Shown here piece by piece: positions 46,916 to 57,923 of a stretch of 64,000 nt of DNA. The translations under genes were made by a program, and so were the position numbers. Within the stretch, counting starts at the first letter, position 1, and each line of letters starts with the position of its first letter. The notes below the pieces were generated by a model, which was not told the DNA's origin, searched no databases, and saw nothing but the letters and a program-made list of their open reading frames with translations. The DNA is from Neurospora crassa OR74A (Eukaryota > Ascomycota > Sordariomycetes > Sordariales > Sordariaceae). The DNA lies in the NCBI RefSeq assembly GCF_000182925.2, contig NC_026505.1, positions 5,146,001 through 5,210,000 of the forward strand. The letters run 5' to 3'.

Positions 46916-49900
46916 ATGCTGGGCTCGGGCCAGCTGTCCATGTCGGGAGGCTGGACGGCATACCTCTGTCTTGCATCTGCCTTGACCGGCCTGTTTGGTC
47001 CAGCAGGTGCGTTGCCTTGTTCCCTATCCCGATTCGTAGCTTATCACTACTAACACCAGACACGTCTCTTCCAGTCGCCGTCAAGGAGCACGACTTCAAG
47101 AAATGCGACCAGGCTGGCTTCTGTAAGCGTAACCGGGCCTTTGCCGACCACGTCGTCGCCAATACCGCATGGGAGTCGCCCTACAACATCCTCGCCGACT
47201 CGGCCTCCTTCAAGGATGGCCAGTTGCAGGCCACCATCCTCAAGACGGTCAACGATGCCGGCGAGACCGTCCGCCTTCCCATCACCGTTTCCTTCCTCGA
47301 GTCCGGAACCGCGCGTGTCACTGTCGACGAAGAGAAGCGACAAAAGGGCGAGATCGAGCTTCGCGGTGACAGCAAGGCCAGAAAGCAACGCTACAATGAG
47401 GCCGAGCAATGGGTCATCGTCGGCGGCTTGACCCTCGACAAGGAGGCCAAGGTGGACTACCAAGATGACACCCAGATCACCGTTCAGTACGGCCCCGAGT
47501 CCAAGTTCGAGGCCTCCATCAAGTTCGCCCCCTTCTCTATTGACTTCAAGCGCGATGGAGACACGCACATCAAGTTGAATGACAAGGGCTTACTGAACAT
47601 GGAGCATTGGAGGCCCAGGATTGATGCGTCCCCTGCGCCCGAGAAGCAGGAGGGCGAGGACAACAGCAGCAGCGAAACCGAGAGCGCCGAGACTACCGCT
47701 GCCCAGGTTCCCGAGGCCTACCCTGGTGAGGACCAAAACACGTGGTGGGAGGAGAGCTTTGGTGGAAACACCGACTCCAAGCCCCGTGGCCCTGAGAGTG
47801 TTGCCCTGGATATCTCCTTTGTCGGTTATGATCACATTTACGGTATTCCTTCGCATACCGGCCCCTTGTCTCTCAGGCAGACTCGTGGCGGCGAAGGCAA
47901 TTTCCAAGAGCCGTACCGAATGTACAACGCCGATGTGTTCGAGTACATCCTCGATAGCCCCATGACCCTGTACGGATCCATCCCGTTCCTGCAGGCCCAT
48001 CGCAAGGATTCCAGTGTTGGCATCTTCTGGCTTAACGCTGCCGAAACTTGGGTTGATATCACCAAGGAAAAGGAGTCCAAGAACCCCCTGGCCTTGGGTA
48101 TTGGTTCTAAGACGAGCACCAGCACTCACTGGATCTCCGAGGCCGGCCTCTTGGACGTGTTTGTCTTCTTGGGCCCTACTCCTCAGGACCTTATCCGCAA
48201 GTACTCTGAGCTCACCGGCACTACCGCCATGCCTCAAGAATTCTCGCTCGGCTACCATCAGTGCCGCTGGAACTATGTGTCTGACGAAGATGTCAAGGAT
48301 GTTGATCGCAAGATGGACAAGTTCAATATTCCCTACGATGTCATCTGGCTCGATATCGAGTATACCGATGACAAGAAGTATTTCACTTGGGATGGCCATA
48401 GCTTCGCTGATCCCATTGGCATGGGCAAGCAGCTTGAAAGCCATGGACGTCAGCTGGTTGCCATTATCGACCCCCACATCAAGAACGTCGACGGCTACAA
48501 GGTTTCTGAGGAACTAAAGTCTCAGAAATTTGCTGTGAATAACAAGGATGGCGAAATTTTTGAGGGTTGGTGCTGGCCCGGCTCGTCCCACTGGGTCGAC
48601 GCCTTCAATGCCGCCGCCCGGAAGTGGTGGGCCACTCTTTTCAAGTACGCCAGGTTTGAGGGTTCCATGAGGAACACCTGGATTTGGAACGACATGAACG
48701 AGCCCTCGGTGTTCAACGGCCCCGAGACTACGATGCCCAAGGACAACCTCCACTATGGTAACTGGGAGCATCGTGACATCCACAACTTGAACGGGTTAAC
48801 CTTCCATAACGCTACTTTCGAAGCCCTCAAGTCCCGCGAGGCAGGCGAATTCCGTCGTCCCTTCGTGCTCACCCGCTCCTTCTTCGCTGGTTCTCAACGC
48901 CTTGGTGCTATGTGGACCGGTGACAACCAGGCCGCATGGGACCATCTGGAAGGCTCCATTCCCATGGTTCTTAGCCAGAACATTGCCGGTTTCCCCTTTT
49001 CTGGCGCTGATGTTGGTGGTTTCTTCGGGAACCCCGAGAAGGAGCTGTTGACGCGCTGGTATCAGGCCGGTGCCTTCTACCCCTTCTTCCGTGCCCATGC
49101 CCACATTGACTCCCGCCGCCGCGAGCCTTATCTTGCCGGTGAACCGTACACCACCATCATCGCTGCGGCTCTCCGCCTTCGCTACAGCCTTCTCCCATCT
49201 TGGTATACCGCTTTCCGCCAGGCCTACCTTACCAACGAGCCCGTTATCAAGCCCATGTTCTACACTCATCCCAACGAGGAGGCTGGCTTTGCTATCGACG
49301 ATCAATTTTTTGTTGGCAACACTGGTTTACTTGCCAAGCCTGTTACCCAGAAGGACAAGGAGACGGTAGACATCTGGATTCCTGATAACGAGGTCTACTA
49401 TGACTACTTCACCTACGACATCATCCCCTCCAACAAGGGTAAGACGGTAACTCTTGACGCACCCCTTAGCAAGATCCCTCTCCTCATGCAGGGTGGCCAC
49501 ATCTTCGCCCGCCGTGATCGGCCCCGTCGGTCCAGCACTCTTATGAAGTGGGATGACTACACCCTTGTCGTGACCGTCGGCAAGGACGGAAAGACCGCCG
49601 AGGGTGATCTCTATGTCGATGACGGCGACTCCTACGAGTTCGAGAAGGGCCAGTACATTTACCGCAAGTTCATCCTTGACGGTGATGCCAAGACCATCTC
49701 CTCCGTTGACGGCGAGGACCGCAAGAAGGTCAAGGAGGGCGACTGGATGAAGAAGATGCACCAGGTTACCGTTGATAAGATTATCATCGTCGGCGCCCCT
49801 GCGTCTTGGGATAAGCAGGAGGTCACTGTGGAGTCAGAGGGCGAGACCTGGACTGCTACGCTCGAGTACACCCCCGCCGGAAAGGGCCGAGCCGCATTTG

Positions 49901-49959
49901 CAGTCGTCAAGAAGGTTGGCGCGAGGATTGGAGCCGATTGGAAGGTTTCCTTCGCCTAG
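46916..49959 (+). CDS. gls2: Glucosidase II alpha subunit (GH31)
   Basis: ER glucosidase II catalytic subunit, which trims the two inner alpha-1,3-glucoses from N-glycans of newly made glycoproteins during folding control. Exons 46916-47006 and 47075-49959 give 991 residues. The N-terminus is a signal peptide (core WTAYLCLASALTGLFG). It is followed by KEHDFKKCDQAGFCKRNR, typical of the alpha subunit. The GH31 nucleophile is Asp570 in WNDMNEPS, and the acid/base is Asp647 in WTGDNQAAWDHL. An acidic Ser/Glu-rich linker lies near residues 210-235, as in other fungal orthologues. Two acceptors 15 nt apart (after 47059 or 47074) both keep the frame. I chose the second because the CTAAC branch site is too close to the first. 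Confidence 0.95.
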
Positions 49960-51189
49960 ATGGGGCGGGGCCCAAACAGCTGGTCTCGGGAGGAGGCATG
50001 GGGAGGGGAAAAAAAGAGGAGGAGGCTTTGAATGACTGAGGCGTTGCGCGTGTCTCATGTACACTACACCGCTCGCTGGACGTTGTGTTCCATATCGGTC
50101 TGAATGCCGTGTCTATTTTGGAGGCCAGGATTTTACACATACAAAAATATATCTGCACATTGAGAAAGAAGTCAGCTCGTACTTCCAGGCAATGAGCATG
50201 GCTATGCTTGCGGTTTTCTAGTGCTCTTGTTTATTTTTAGGTGTTCGTTAACCAAGCAGCGTGACTGCCTGTTGGCTTCCAAACAGCCCTTTCCGATCAT
50301 GTTGAATCCCGTTACACACGCACAGTTCAGTTCCGTAAATGGGGCTCTCCATTCAAAGGTAGGTCACGCCTCAACGAATCGGGTGCTCGCAGGCCCTGGA
50401 TCTTGAATACGAAATGCTTCGGTGCATGTCGGCCGCCTTTCTTTGGTGGTCTCAATGGTGGTGCGCTGTCAAGCTGTGTTCCTGTGAAATGACAGATAGG
50501 ACTCAGATGCCGCAGCGCCACGCTGAATGTTGGGGGCCGTCACTGGTAAAAAGTGGCAGAACTTGGTATCGCCCAATGAATGGTAACATCGAAGGTTTGC
50601 TCGCCTAGGCGTCCTTTCGAGAAGATGGTTTTGGACACTTTACTGGTCCGTTGAGCGATGCAGATCGGTGGCGTGAGATTTAGATGGTGGTGGTGGTGGT
50701 GGTGGAATCCTACCCTCTGTGCCTCTCTCTGTTGCCTCTGGTGCCTCGCCCCTGCATTCCATTACCGAGCCTCTTTGATGATCACCATTTCTACCGTTCC
50801 ATAGTAAACAACCAAATACTGGTGGGCATTTTAATTCTTCCTCAGCTCTTTCTATGGCTCCCGAACCTGCTCCCAGCCAGGTAAGCCATTCAGGCTCAAA
50901 AGTTCCGTCTGTCTCTCTGTGTGTGTGTTTCATGTTTCACAGTGTATCACACAATCCAAAAAGGCCCTTCCTTCTTCCTATCCAAACCGGCGCCGAGTAA
51001 CAGGTAAAAGAAGCCAACTTTGGACAGCAGCAGAGGTGTATGTATGTAGTACCGTGATACAATGTGCCAAACACCGCTGCCCCTGCCCCCCCTAGTCATA
51101 CGAAGTGTGTGTGGTGGTGGTGGAAATGATAACGGGTCGGTGATTCGCGCACTTTTGTTTGCTTTTCTCTCTCTTCTCTTCTCTGGGAC

Positions 51190-51210
51190 GGGGGGGGGGG
51201 GGGGGGGGGG
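51190..51210. repeat. G21 homopolymer
   Basis: Twenty-one consecutive G in intergenic DNA; length is likely to vary between strains or reads. Confidence 0.85.
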
Positions 51211-51348
51211 ATTCGGAGTACTATGGTAGGTAGGACCATCAAGATGGCAAGGTATGTATATACGACCATACGAGGAGGGGTGACAACTTAGCTCGTGGCA
51301 CACAGTACAGCTTTAGTCCAGTGGCAGAATATCAAACAGGGGACGGCT

Positions 51349-51372
51349 GGATGGATGGATGGATGGATGGAT
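51349..51372. repeat. (GGAT)6 tetranucleotide repeat
   Basis: Six perfect GGAT units in intergenic DNA. Confidence 0.85.
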
Positions 51373-51897
51373 GGGGTAACAACAGCAACAAGGGAGTTAA
51401 TCTCCCCGTGGGGTGGGCGGCCGTATTTCCGACTGTTGTCCCTTTTCTTGCAGGGTTTTCCATTATTGTTCACCATTGGACGGCTTTGTTGGATCATGAG
51501 GCTGTGTGAGCAGCCTGCTGGATGTTATTTACATATAATCCTCAGGCGTTGCTTGTACCTTCTTAAACCTCGTAATCTTTCTCTGTTTGTTACAAATTTC
51601 TTTCTTCCTTCCTTCCCCATGTGCCGTACGAATGTTATGGCAAGAGTTTGAAAATAACTTTTTTGCTTCGTCATTCAATCTACTTCCATTGCTACTCCCT
51701 ACTTCCTTGGAATTGTCGATTACGAGTATATCAGGGTCCTCTCATACCAACGTCGAGGAAAGAGCAAACATCGACTTCGTATCAGCCCTGGTCGATATAC
51801 CAAGGGAGCTACACTCGACTGTCCCTGGTTCAAGTTTCACTTACATAAGGCCTGGAAGTCGATTCAACCAGAGGCTTTCTTCCCCTTTGTTGTCACC

Positions 51898-51925
51898 CAC
51901 TCACTCACTCACTCACTCACTCACT
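51898..51925. repeat. (CACT)7 tetranucleotide repeat
   Basis: Seven perfect CACT units about 80 nt upstream of the G1-like start codon, hence probably in its leader. Confidence 0.85.
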
Positions 51926-52005
51926 TGTTCTCAACCTCATCAATTCAACATCAATACTTCACTCTAACAACCATCCTCACAACACTACGACGCAACAAAC
52001 CGACC

Positions 52006-53043
52006 ATGAAACCATCAATTCTTCTCACCCTAACGGCCACAGCCGCCTCAACCTCGGCCTTCACCCTTCCCTTCAAGTTCCGGCGGGACACCGTCTCAAC
52101 CGAGGCCTCTAACACCACCCCCAACCACCGGCTCCTCCACAGCCCACCCACCAACGTGGTCGGCAACGCCAGAGGCCGCATCAAGGCCGCCTCCACCATC
52201 AATAACAGACCTTCATTCCTCCGTGCAGGCTCCTACGTGCCCTACCACCCGCCGGCCGCTACGCCCGACCACCCGAACCAAAACCAAGACATGATCCAAT
52301 CCGTCACGGGCTCCCTCATTATCCCCACCATCTCCATGCCCGTTTCGGGCCCGACAGCCGGTAACTCAGTAGGGGAATACTCGGCTTCGCTCTGGGTTGG
52401 CATCGACGGAGCTTCAGCCACAGACAGTTTCACCCATCCCATCGCCAACGCAACCTGTAACCCCCTGGCTGCCTCCCTGCGTGCGGGCGTCGACATCTTT
52501 TGGGATGGCACCCTAGGCGGTCAACAGACTCCGTATGTCTGGGCGCAGTGGTATCCCGCCGAACATGCCCGGGGGTTCTTGGATTTCAAGGCTTCTCCCG
52601 GTGACGAGCTGCGGTTTACTGTTACCACGGGACCGCACGGGAACTCGGGCGGCGGGGTGTTGGTGGAGAATTACGGACCGCCGCAGAGCCCCAAGGGGGT
52701 GGATGGGAAAGTCAAGATACCGATTGCCACGGGTAGTTTGATATGGAAGGATATGCCGCCTTTGTGCTCGGCGCAGGCGAGCTGGATTCTTGAAGATTTT
52801 CCGTTGCAGGAGAGGCCGGAGCTGCCGAGTGCGTTGGGAAATTTTACAGATGTGAGGTTTAGTGAGATGGGGTTTGCGACGTGGTTGGGAGGGAATTTCA
52901 CGGGGGAGGATGTATTGGGGAAGGACAAGTTGAAGTTGTTGGAGATCTATGATGCTGGACAGGGAGGGACTTTGGCGAGATGCAAGACGGATGGGGAAGG
53001 AGAGAAGAAGAGTGTGATTTGTAGCAGGGTTGTTGAGGCGTAG
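52006..53043 (+). CDS. Secreted G1-peptidase-like protein lacking the catalytic Gln
   Basis: Single-exon secreted protein of 345 residues resembling the eqolisin/scytalidoglutamic peptidase family (G1), fungal acid proteases with a Gln/Glu dyad. Signal peptide MKPSILLTLTATAASTSAF, then a basic propeptide-like part to about residue 95. The mature-type domain follows: SVTGSLIIPTI, SLWVGIDG, GVDIFWDG, WAQWYPAE, GDELRFTV, VENYG and WILEDF. Aligned from memory with the Scytalidium enzyme, the catalytic Glu is kept (Glu263 in WILEDF). The Gln that precedes Thr-Gly in the family (LQTG) is Arg159 here (SLRAGVD; codon CGT at 52480-52482). It may therefore be non-catalytic, or use a different mechanism. 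Confidence 0.85.
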   Translation: MKPSILLTLTATAASTSAFTLPFKFRRDTVSTEASNTTPNHRLLHSPPTNVVGNARGRIKAASTINNRPSFLRAGSYVPYHPPAATPDHPNQNQDMIQSVTGSLIIPTISMPVSGPTAGNSVGEYSASLWVGIDGASATDSFTHPIANATCNPLAASLRAGVDIFWDGTLGGQQTPYVWAQWYPAEHARGFLDFKASPGDELRFTVTTGPHGNSGGGVLVENYGPPQSPKGVDGKVKIPIATGSLIWKDMPPLCSAQASWILEDFPLQERPELPSALGNFTDVRFSEMGFATWLGGNFTGEDVLGKDKLKLLEIYDAGQGGTLARCKTDGEGEKKSVICSRVVEA

Positions 53044-53369
53044 GGGTGAGAGGCTTGAAGGTCTATTCTTGATGGACAAGGGTAAATGGAGATGATGAAT
53101 GGATCTGTTAGAGAAGACGGGAGTGAGATTCTTCTTGCTCGGATGGATCAATAGTAGTAGAATGAGGAGGATAGAGGTAACTTAATGTTAATGAGTAGCA
53201 AATGTCGTAGTGAAAGGCGAACCTGGTTTAATCGATCGAGGTGTTCTCTTGATGGAACGGTTCCCCCTCGCCAGCTTTTGGGTTGCTGTCTTGTCGCCCT
53301 CCCCCACCGAGGCTAGAAACCATCTCATGTCCCTCAACCACCCTCCATCATCTTAGGTACTGTTTGATT
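53044..53369. other. Convergent gap, G1-like and FAM210-like genes
   Basis: 326 bp between facing stop codons; 3' flanks only. Confidence 0.6.
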
Positions 53370-54359
53370 TCACTTCCTCAACCCACCACCAAAAACGCTC
53401 CTCACCCTCCCCAACACGCCCGCAAACCACGGCGTAGCCTGCACGCTCGCAATAATCCTCACCGGCAACAACGCCTTGGTAATCGCATACGCCAGCGCCG
53501 CATCCACCAAGACTCTATACTTTTCATCTCCACCACTCTGCCACTTTTTCATCATCAAAACTTGCTCTTTTCGTCCTTCTCCCTCACCCTCCCCCTTCTT
53601 CTCCCCATTCTTCTTCCCCTTTTCCTCCCCCTTCCCCTCCCCTTCCTCCCCGTCCCCATTTTCCCTCTCAAACCCAAAATACCCCTTCCTCTTGAACCAC
53701 CGCTCAAACCCCTCCATCTTTTTAACCATCACCTCCGAATATCCCAGCTCCATCATCCACCCCATCACCCACTCTTCGAACCTCTTGCCATATGACCCCT
53801 CCTTACTCCCCTCCTTATCCTTGTCGTCTTCTTCCTTGTCGTCATCATCACCACCGCAATAGTGAAAAAGGTAAAAGAAACCCAGACCAGGGACGACAGC
53901 CGTAATTTCGTGTAGGATCAGAAAGGCCACCACGAAAGAAGAAGGGGAGGAGCGGAGGGAGGAGAGGTATGGGTGGAGAAAGCGGGGGAGGCGGGAGAGG
54001 AGGCGGGTGATGCGGGCTTCGTTGACGTTGTTGGCGTTTGGGTTGGAGGGGTTTGGGTTGGAGGAGTTGGAGGAGTGGGTGCTATTATGGCGGGTTTGTT
54101 GCTGGTGTCGGTAGTGGTGGTGGTGGTGGTGGTGATACTGATGAGAGCGAGGACGGTGGTGGTGGTTAGATCGAGGCGTTGAGGTTGTTGAGGTTGTTGA
54201 GAAGCGTGATTTTCTTGTGGACACCCTTGTTGTTGATCTAGTTGGGATGAAGAGCTGTGAGAAGACGAGCTCGTTTGTGTGACCTCGAGAGGGCCCGAGA
54301 CGCGAACGGCTGACGACGACTCCGAGGTTGAGGAGTTGTGGGCGTGGGTGGAATGACAT
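53370..54359 (-). CDS. FAM210/DUF1279-like mitochondrial protein
   Basis: Single-exon protein of 329 residues. A basic, Ser/Thr/Arg-rich N-terminus looks like a mitochondrial presequence. It then has a His-rich run (about residues 65-88). The conserved part starts with SSFVVAFLILHEITAVVPGLGFFYLFHY, a membrane segment typical of the FAM210/DUF1279 family (yeast Nat2 belongs here). It resumes at YRVLVDAALAYAITKALLPVRIIASVQATPWFAGV. Between these lies an insert of about 110 residues: acidic (DDDDKEEDD), then a well-formed helical stretch, then Lys/Glu/Gly repeats. The precise role in the inner membrane is unsettled. The frame is open for 110 codons upstream; ATG 54359 is chosen because presequence-like sequence starts there. 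Confidence 0.75.
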   Translation of the reverse strand: MSFHPRPQLLNLGVVVSRSRLGPSRGHTNELVFSQLFIPTRSTTRVSTRKSRFSTTSTTSTPRSNHHHRPRSHQYHHHHHHHYRHQQQTRHNSTHSSNSSNPNPSNPNANNVNEARITRLLSRLPRFLHPYLSSLRSSPSSFVVAFLILHEITAVVPGLGFFYLFHYCGGDDDDKEEDDKDKEGSKEGSYGKRFEEWVMGWMMELGYSEVMVKKMEGFERWFKRKGYFGFERENGDGEEGEGKGEEKGKKNGEKKGEGEGEGRKEQVLMMKKWQSGGDEKYRVLVDAALAYAITKALLPVRIIASVQATPWFAGVLGRVRSVFGGGLRK

Positions 54360-55155
54360 GTTGGGAATTTCAGAGCGATAATCGCTGGATGGGAAATGAG
54401 AGCTTCGTTGTGACGAACAAGGTGCGCCAGGAAAAGAATGCGAACACGGCAGGCTGGAATCTGGCCGGTGGTGAGGGAACGGATTGTTGTGTTTTGTTTG
54501 GAAGTTGCGAGTTGTAACTGTGGTTAAACAGGTGAGCAACGCGAATAAGGTGAGTGTGTTCACCGGGCAGGTGAGTGACCAAGGTGAGCGACAACGGTTC
54601 ACCCAATGTTCAGTCAGGGAAGAAATTCGGAGATGCCCATATAGGCCTAGCGCCCCCCACCTTGAGTTCTTAACCGCCAGGTCACGCATTTAACTCAGGT
54701 CGAGGGTAACTTTTCGGGGGGTTTTCCCCCAGCCCTACTTATATATTGGTAACCGCAAGTTCTTTTTGTTATCTCCCTTAGTTCACTTCAAGCATGTAGA
54801 AAAGGATAGTTGTGACGGTTTCGATCTTTTTCCAAACAATCTCAACATACTTAAAAATGGTGTATCTAGAACTGGCCAAATTGGCAAAAAGCAAGAAAAA
54901 AAGGTATAAAACACCCGGGATCTACCATAGATCTCCTCTTGTCCCTCTCGCTCGCATCTGTCTAACTCTAGACTCTAATGTCGTTGATGATAGCAGGTAG
55001 TCATCCATATCCGACAGAAAACCTCAACATATCATCTCACCCAAATCCTAATCCATTATTTCCCATCCAAATCCCTATCCCATATTCATAGACGGTTCGG
55101 TTCTAGTAAACCGTGGTATCATCGTCATAGCATTCATCTCATCGATCATCACTCA
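54360..55155. other. Gap between FAM210-like and MscS genes
   Basis: About 0.8 kb. The left part is the FAM210-like leader/promoter; the right part is the MscS 3' flank. No gene. Confidence 0.55.
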
Positions 55156-57923
55156 TCAAACCTGATTCCCCCCTGGCGGCTGACTATTCGCCACCACACT
55201 TCTTGACCTCCCCCGTCCGAACATACTTCCCATCGTCACTCTCCCCCTCCTCACAGACGCAGTCATGCTTCCATCGCGACTAGGTCTGCCAGCGGCGCTA
55301 ACATCATCTCCCCTAGTGCCCCTACTAGACGTCTTGTCCAGCCTCTGATCTAGTTCCGATGCCATGTCGTTGTGGCGGTGACTGGCTTTCTCATCGTGAT
55401 CATCCTCTTCTTCCTCCTCGTCACGCTGCCTGATCGACGCCAAACGATGGATGCCATGCACCCCTAGCGGTTCAGGCCGTCGATTCATGTACACGTCTTG
55501 GAAGTCGACGCCAGATTCGACAACCGTTGCGCGGCTGTCAGCGCGGTGACGCCTGCGCAGGAAATCAGAGGGGGAAGAGGAGGGAGGTGGTGGGGAGAAT
55601 TGGTGTTGTGGTGGTTGTTGGAATTGTTGCGGTCCGTTTTGACCGGGTTGGCCAGGCTGAGAATCGCCACCGGGAACCTGAGACCAATACATAGGCATAT
55701 TCTGCCTTCCACCAGGCGCCATGAGACGCGGGCCCTGGATGCCCATGTCGTCCATCTGGTGCATCAGCTCGACGGCGAACTTGTTGTGCCTCGTAAGCCT
55801 CAACAGCTCGTTTTGGAAGTTGCTCTTGTGGAAGAAGATGATGTTCATGTTGATGGAGTAGACCTCGTCGATGGTCCTCACTTCCGAGATGATGCGCGGA
55901 GCATAGTCGCGCTGGTTCTTGATGCAGAAGTCGAGCATGCGGTCTTTCAACTCCTCGATCTGCGCTTCCGTGGTGCCGAAGCGTAGGGTGAGGTTGACGG
56001 GGTCGGCCAGACCTTGACTGCGGCGCTGGTTGAGGATGAAGAGAGTGTTGAGGATCGAGTTGGGCGCTTGCACGACGTGGCCTTCCATTTTCTTGAATTC
56101 GGTATAGAGGAGTGAGACTTCAAGGACGTAGTAGTCGTCACCGCGCATCAGGGAGCCGGTGTTACCGTAGATGGTGACACGGTCGCCGACGTCGAAGGGG
56201 TGCTTGACAAAGACGAAGAGGATGGACTGTTCACTGTTAGCGTCTTTGCACCGGATTCGCTGTCTTGGGACAAACATACCTGAAGGAACTCCTGTGCTGT
56301 TGCCTGTAGCAGCCAAGACAGACCCAGAATAACGGTGCCCGTCGAGGTCAATGCAGCAGCAGCCGAGTTGGAAATGATGCTGATAAACACAATGATGACA
56401 ATCACGATAATGATAAACATAAAGACCTTGTCAAGTTTCTTGATGACCGAATCAAGATCCTTCAACGACGCAGCAATGGCCTTCTTCTCCAGGTGGATCT
56501 CGCTGCAGACCATCTCCAATTCTTCCATGGAGATATCGCCGTTGAAGTCCTTGTCAAAAATGGCAAAGCAAGCCTCGGCTTCCTCCTGGTTGGGAAAAGC
56601 GGGCAGGATGTCTTCCAGTGTAATGGTGTCTCTGCCAGGCCGAACAAAAGTACGGTAGAAGACGCGCGCCAGGGTGTAACTCGAGTTGGTTGAACGAAGC
56701 AGCTCCATGACGACCTTGCGGGGATGGTTTCCTTTCAGAATGCGCCTGCCTGTAATGTCGCCCGCAAACCGGTTGGCGGCGTTTCCAACCTTGTTCCAAG
56801 CTTGCCGCGCATTCGTCTTCATGGCTCTCATCGGGGTACGCATCCCGGACGAATCGCCTTCAACCGAGGTTTGGTTCCAGACCGGATCCTGCGCCTCGAG
56901 ACAAGTTTTGGCGTAGGTGTACAGAGCGACGAGACACTCGACCTGCATGACATTTTCCTGAATGCGAAGGGAATAAGTCCGGCGGTGAAACGAGGAGGCG
57001 ATCCACTGGATCAAGATCTTCTCGGCAAAATTCAATGTCGCGAGGATGAAGAAGGCGAGAATGATCTTGTAAACGATGGAGATCCAGGCAGAATCCTTGT
57101 CACGGGCATCTTCGCCCTGATCGATTCGGTGGTCCTTGAGGATCGGGTTGTAGGTCACCACAACAACGAGCAACCAGATGAAACAGGCGGTAGGGAACTC
57201 GAGCTGACGTCCGATGTCCCTCCACTTCTTATGGTTGCTGGACCCCAACGTGTCGGCGATCCATGCTACCACATAGGGCATGGCACAGGTGATGACTCTT
57301 GTCCCCCACAGACTGAGCCAAACAACTTCCAACCAGATGCCGAACCAGAGGAGCCGAACTCCTCGGTCTTCGCCGACATCCTGGTGCCTGTTGTATGCGA
57401 AAATATCCAGGAAGATGGGGATGAGGATAAGAATGGCTGGAGGGATCGAGTAGACGACGTAGCGCAGCACTCGTGGAAATTTTCTCAGTCGAGCCCACGT
57501 CCGGGTAAGCCATGTCGTCTTTGCTACCGTAGTAACGGCAGGGGTAGGCGTTGCACCGGCACCGGCAACTGTATCAAAGACGTCCTCAAGGTTCTCGGTG
57601 CTCCTGTTCCTGGATCTGGACCGTCTCGATTCGTCTTCCCGTGCTTGCCTGGACACCATGCGCTCAGCACGCATCAGCTCGAGATCGTCGTTCAGCCTGT
57701 TGGCTGCCTCCCTGTCGCCGTGGCCAGAAGAGGCAGGGCTGAGGGCGCCGGAGTCGGGAATGGTAAGATGGGAGTGGTCGATGCCATTGGGGCTTTTGTA
57801 GTAGTCTCCATCGCTGTCCATTGGAGTTGCAGCTTGGGACGGCACCCGGACGTGCAAGGTCGGCGGAGGATTCGCTTGCGACATCCTACGGGAGGGTGAT
57901 GGACAATCTTCAGACGGGGGCAT
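55156..57923 (-). CDS. EF-hand MscS-type mechanosensitive channel
   Basis: Predicted 904-residue MscS-family channel, like the fission yeast Msy1/Msy2 channels of the ER that shape calcium signals after osmotic shock. Exons: 57923-56280 and 56226-55156. The intron has a GTATGT donor and a GCTAAC branch site. A disordered N-terminus (about 130 residues) precedes four membrane segments in the first half. A single EF-hand calcium loop, DKDFNGDISMEE, lies at residues 457-468. Two further segments follow, the last being the pore helix (GTVILGLSWLLQATAQEFLQ), then the beta domain (FVKHPFDVGDRVTIYG). A Gln/Pro/Ser/Arg-rich tail of about 180 residues ends the protein. An upstream GTG extends the frame by seven codons; ATG 57923 is used. 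Confidence 0.92.

Larger units (their letters stand above)
49960..52005. other. Gap between glucosidase II and the G1-like gene
   Basis: 2.0 kb of non-coding DNA with a GGT run near 50683-50703, 21 G in a row at 51190-51210, (GGAT)6 at 51349-51372 and (CACT)7 at 51898-51925. No protein-like frame. The last few hundred bases are probably promoter and leader of the G1-like gene. Confidence 0.55.

Noticed and set aside
47060-47074. Use of the first acceptor as the main glucosidase II splice site
   Set aside because: The CTAAC branch site is only about 6-8 nt upstream, too close for normal use. The second acceptor has typical spacing.
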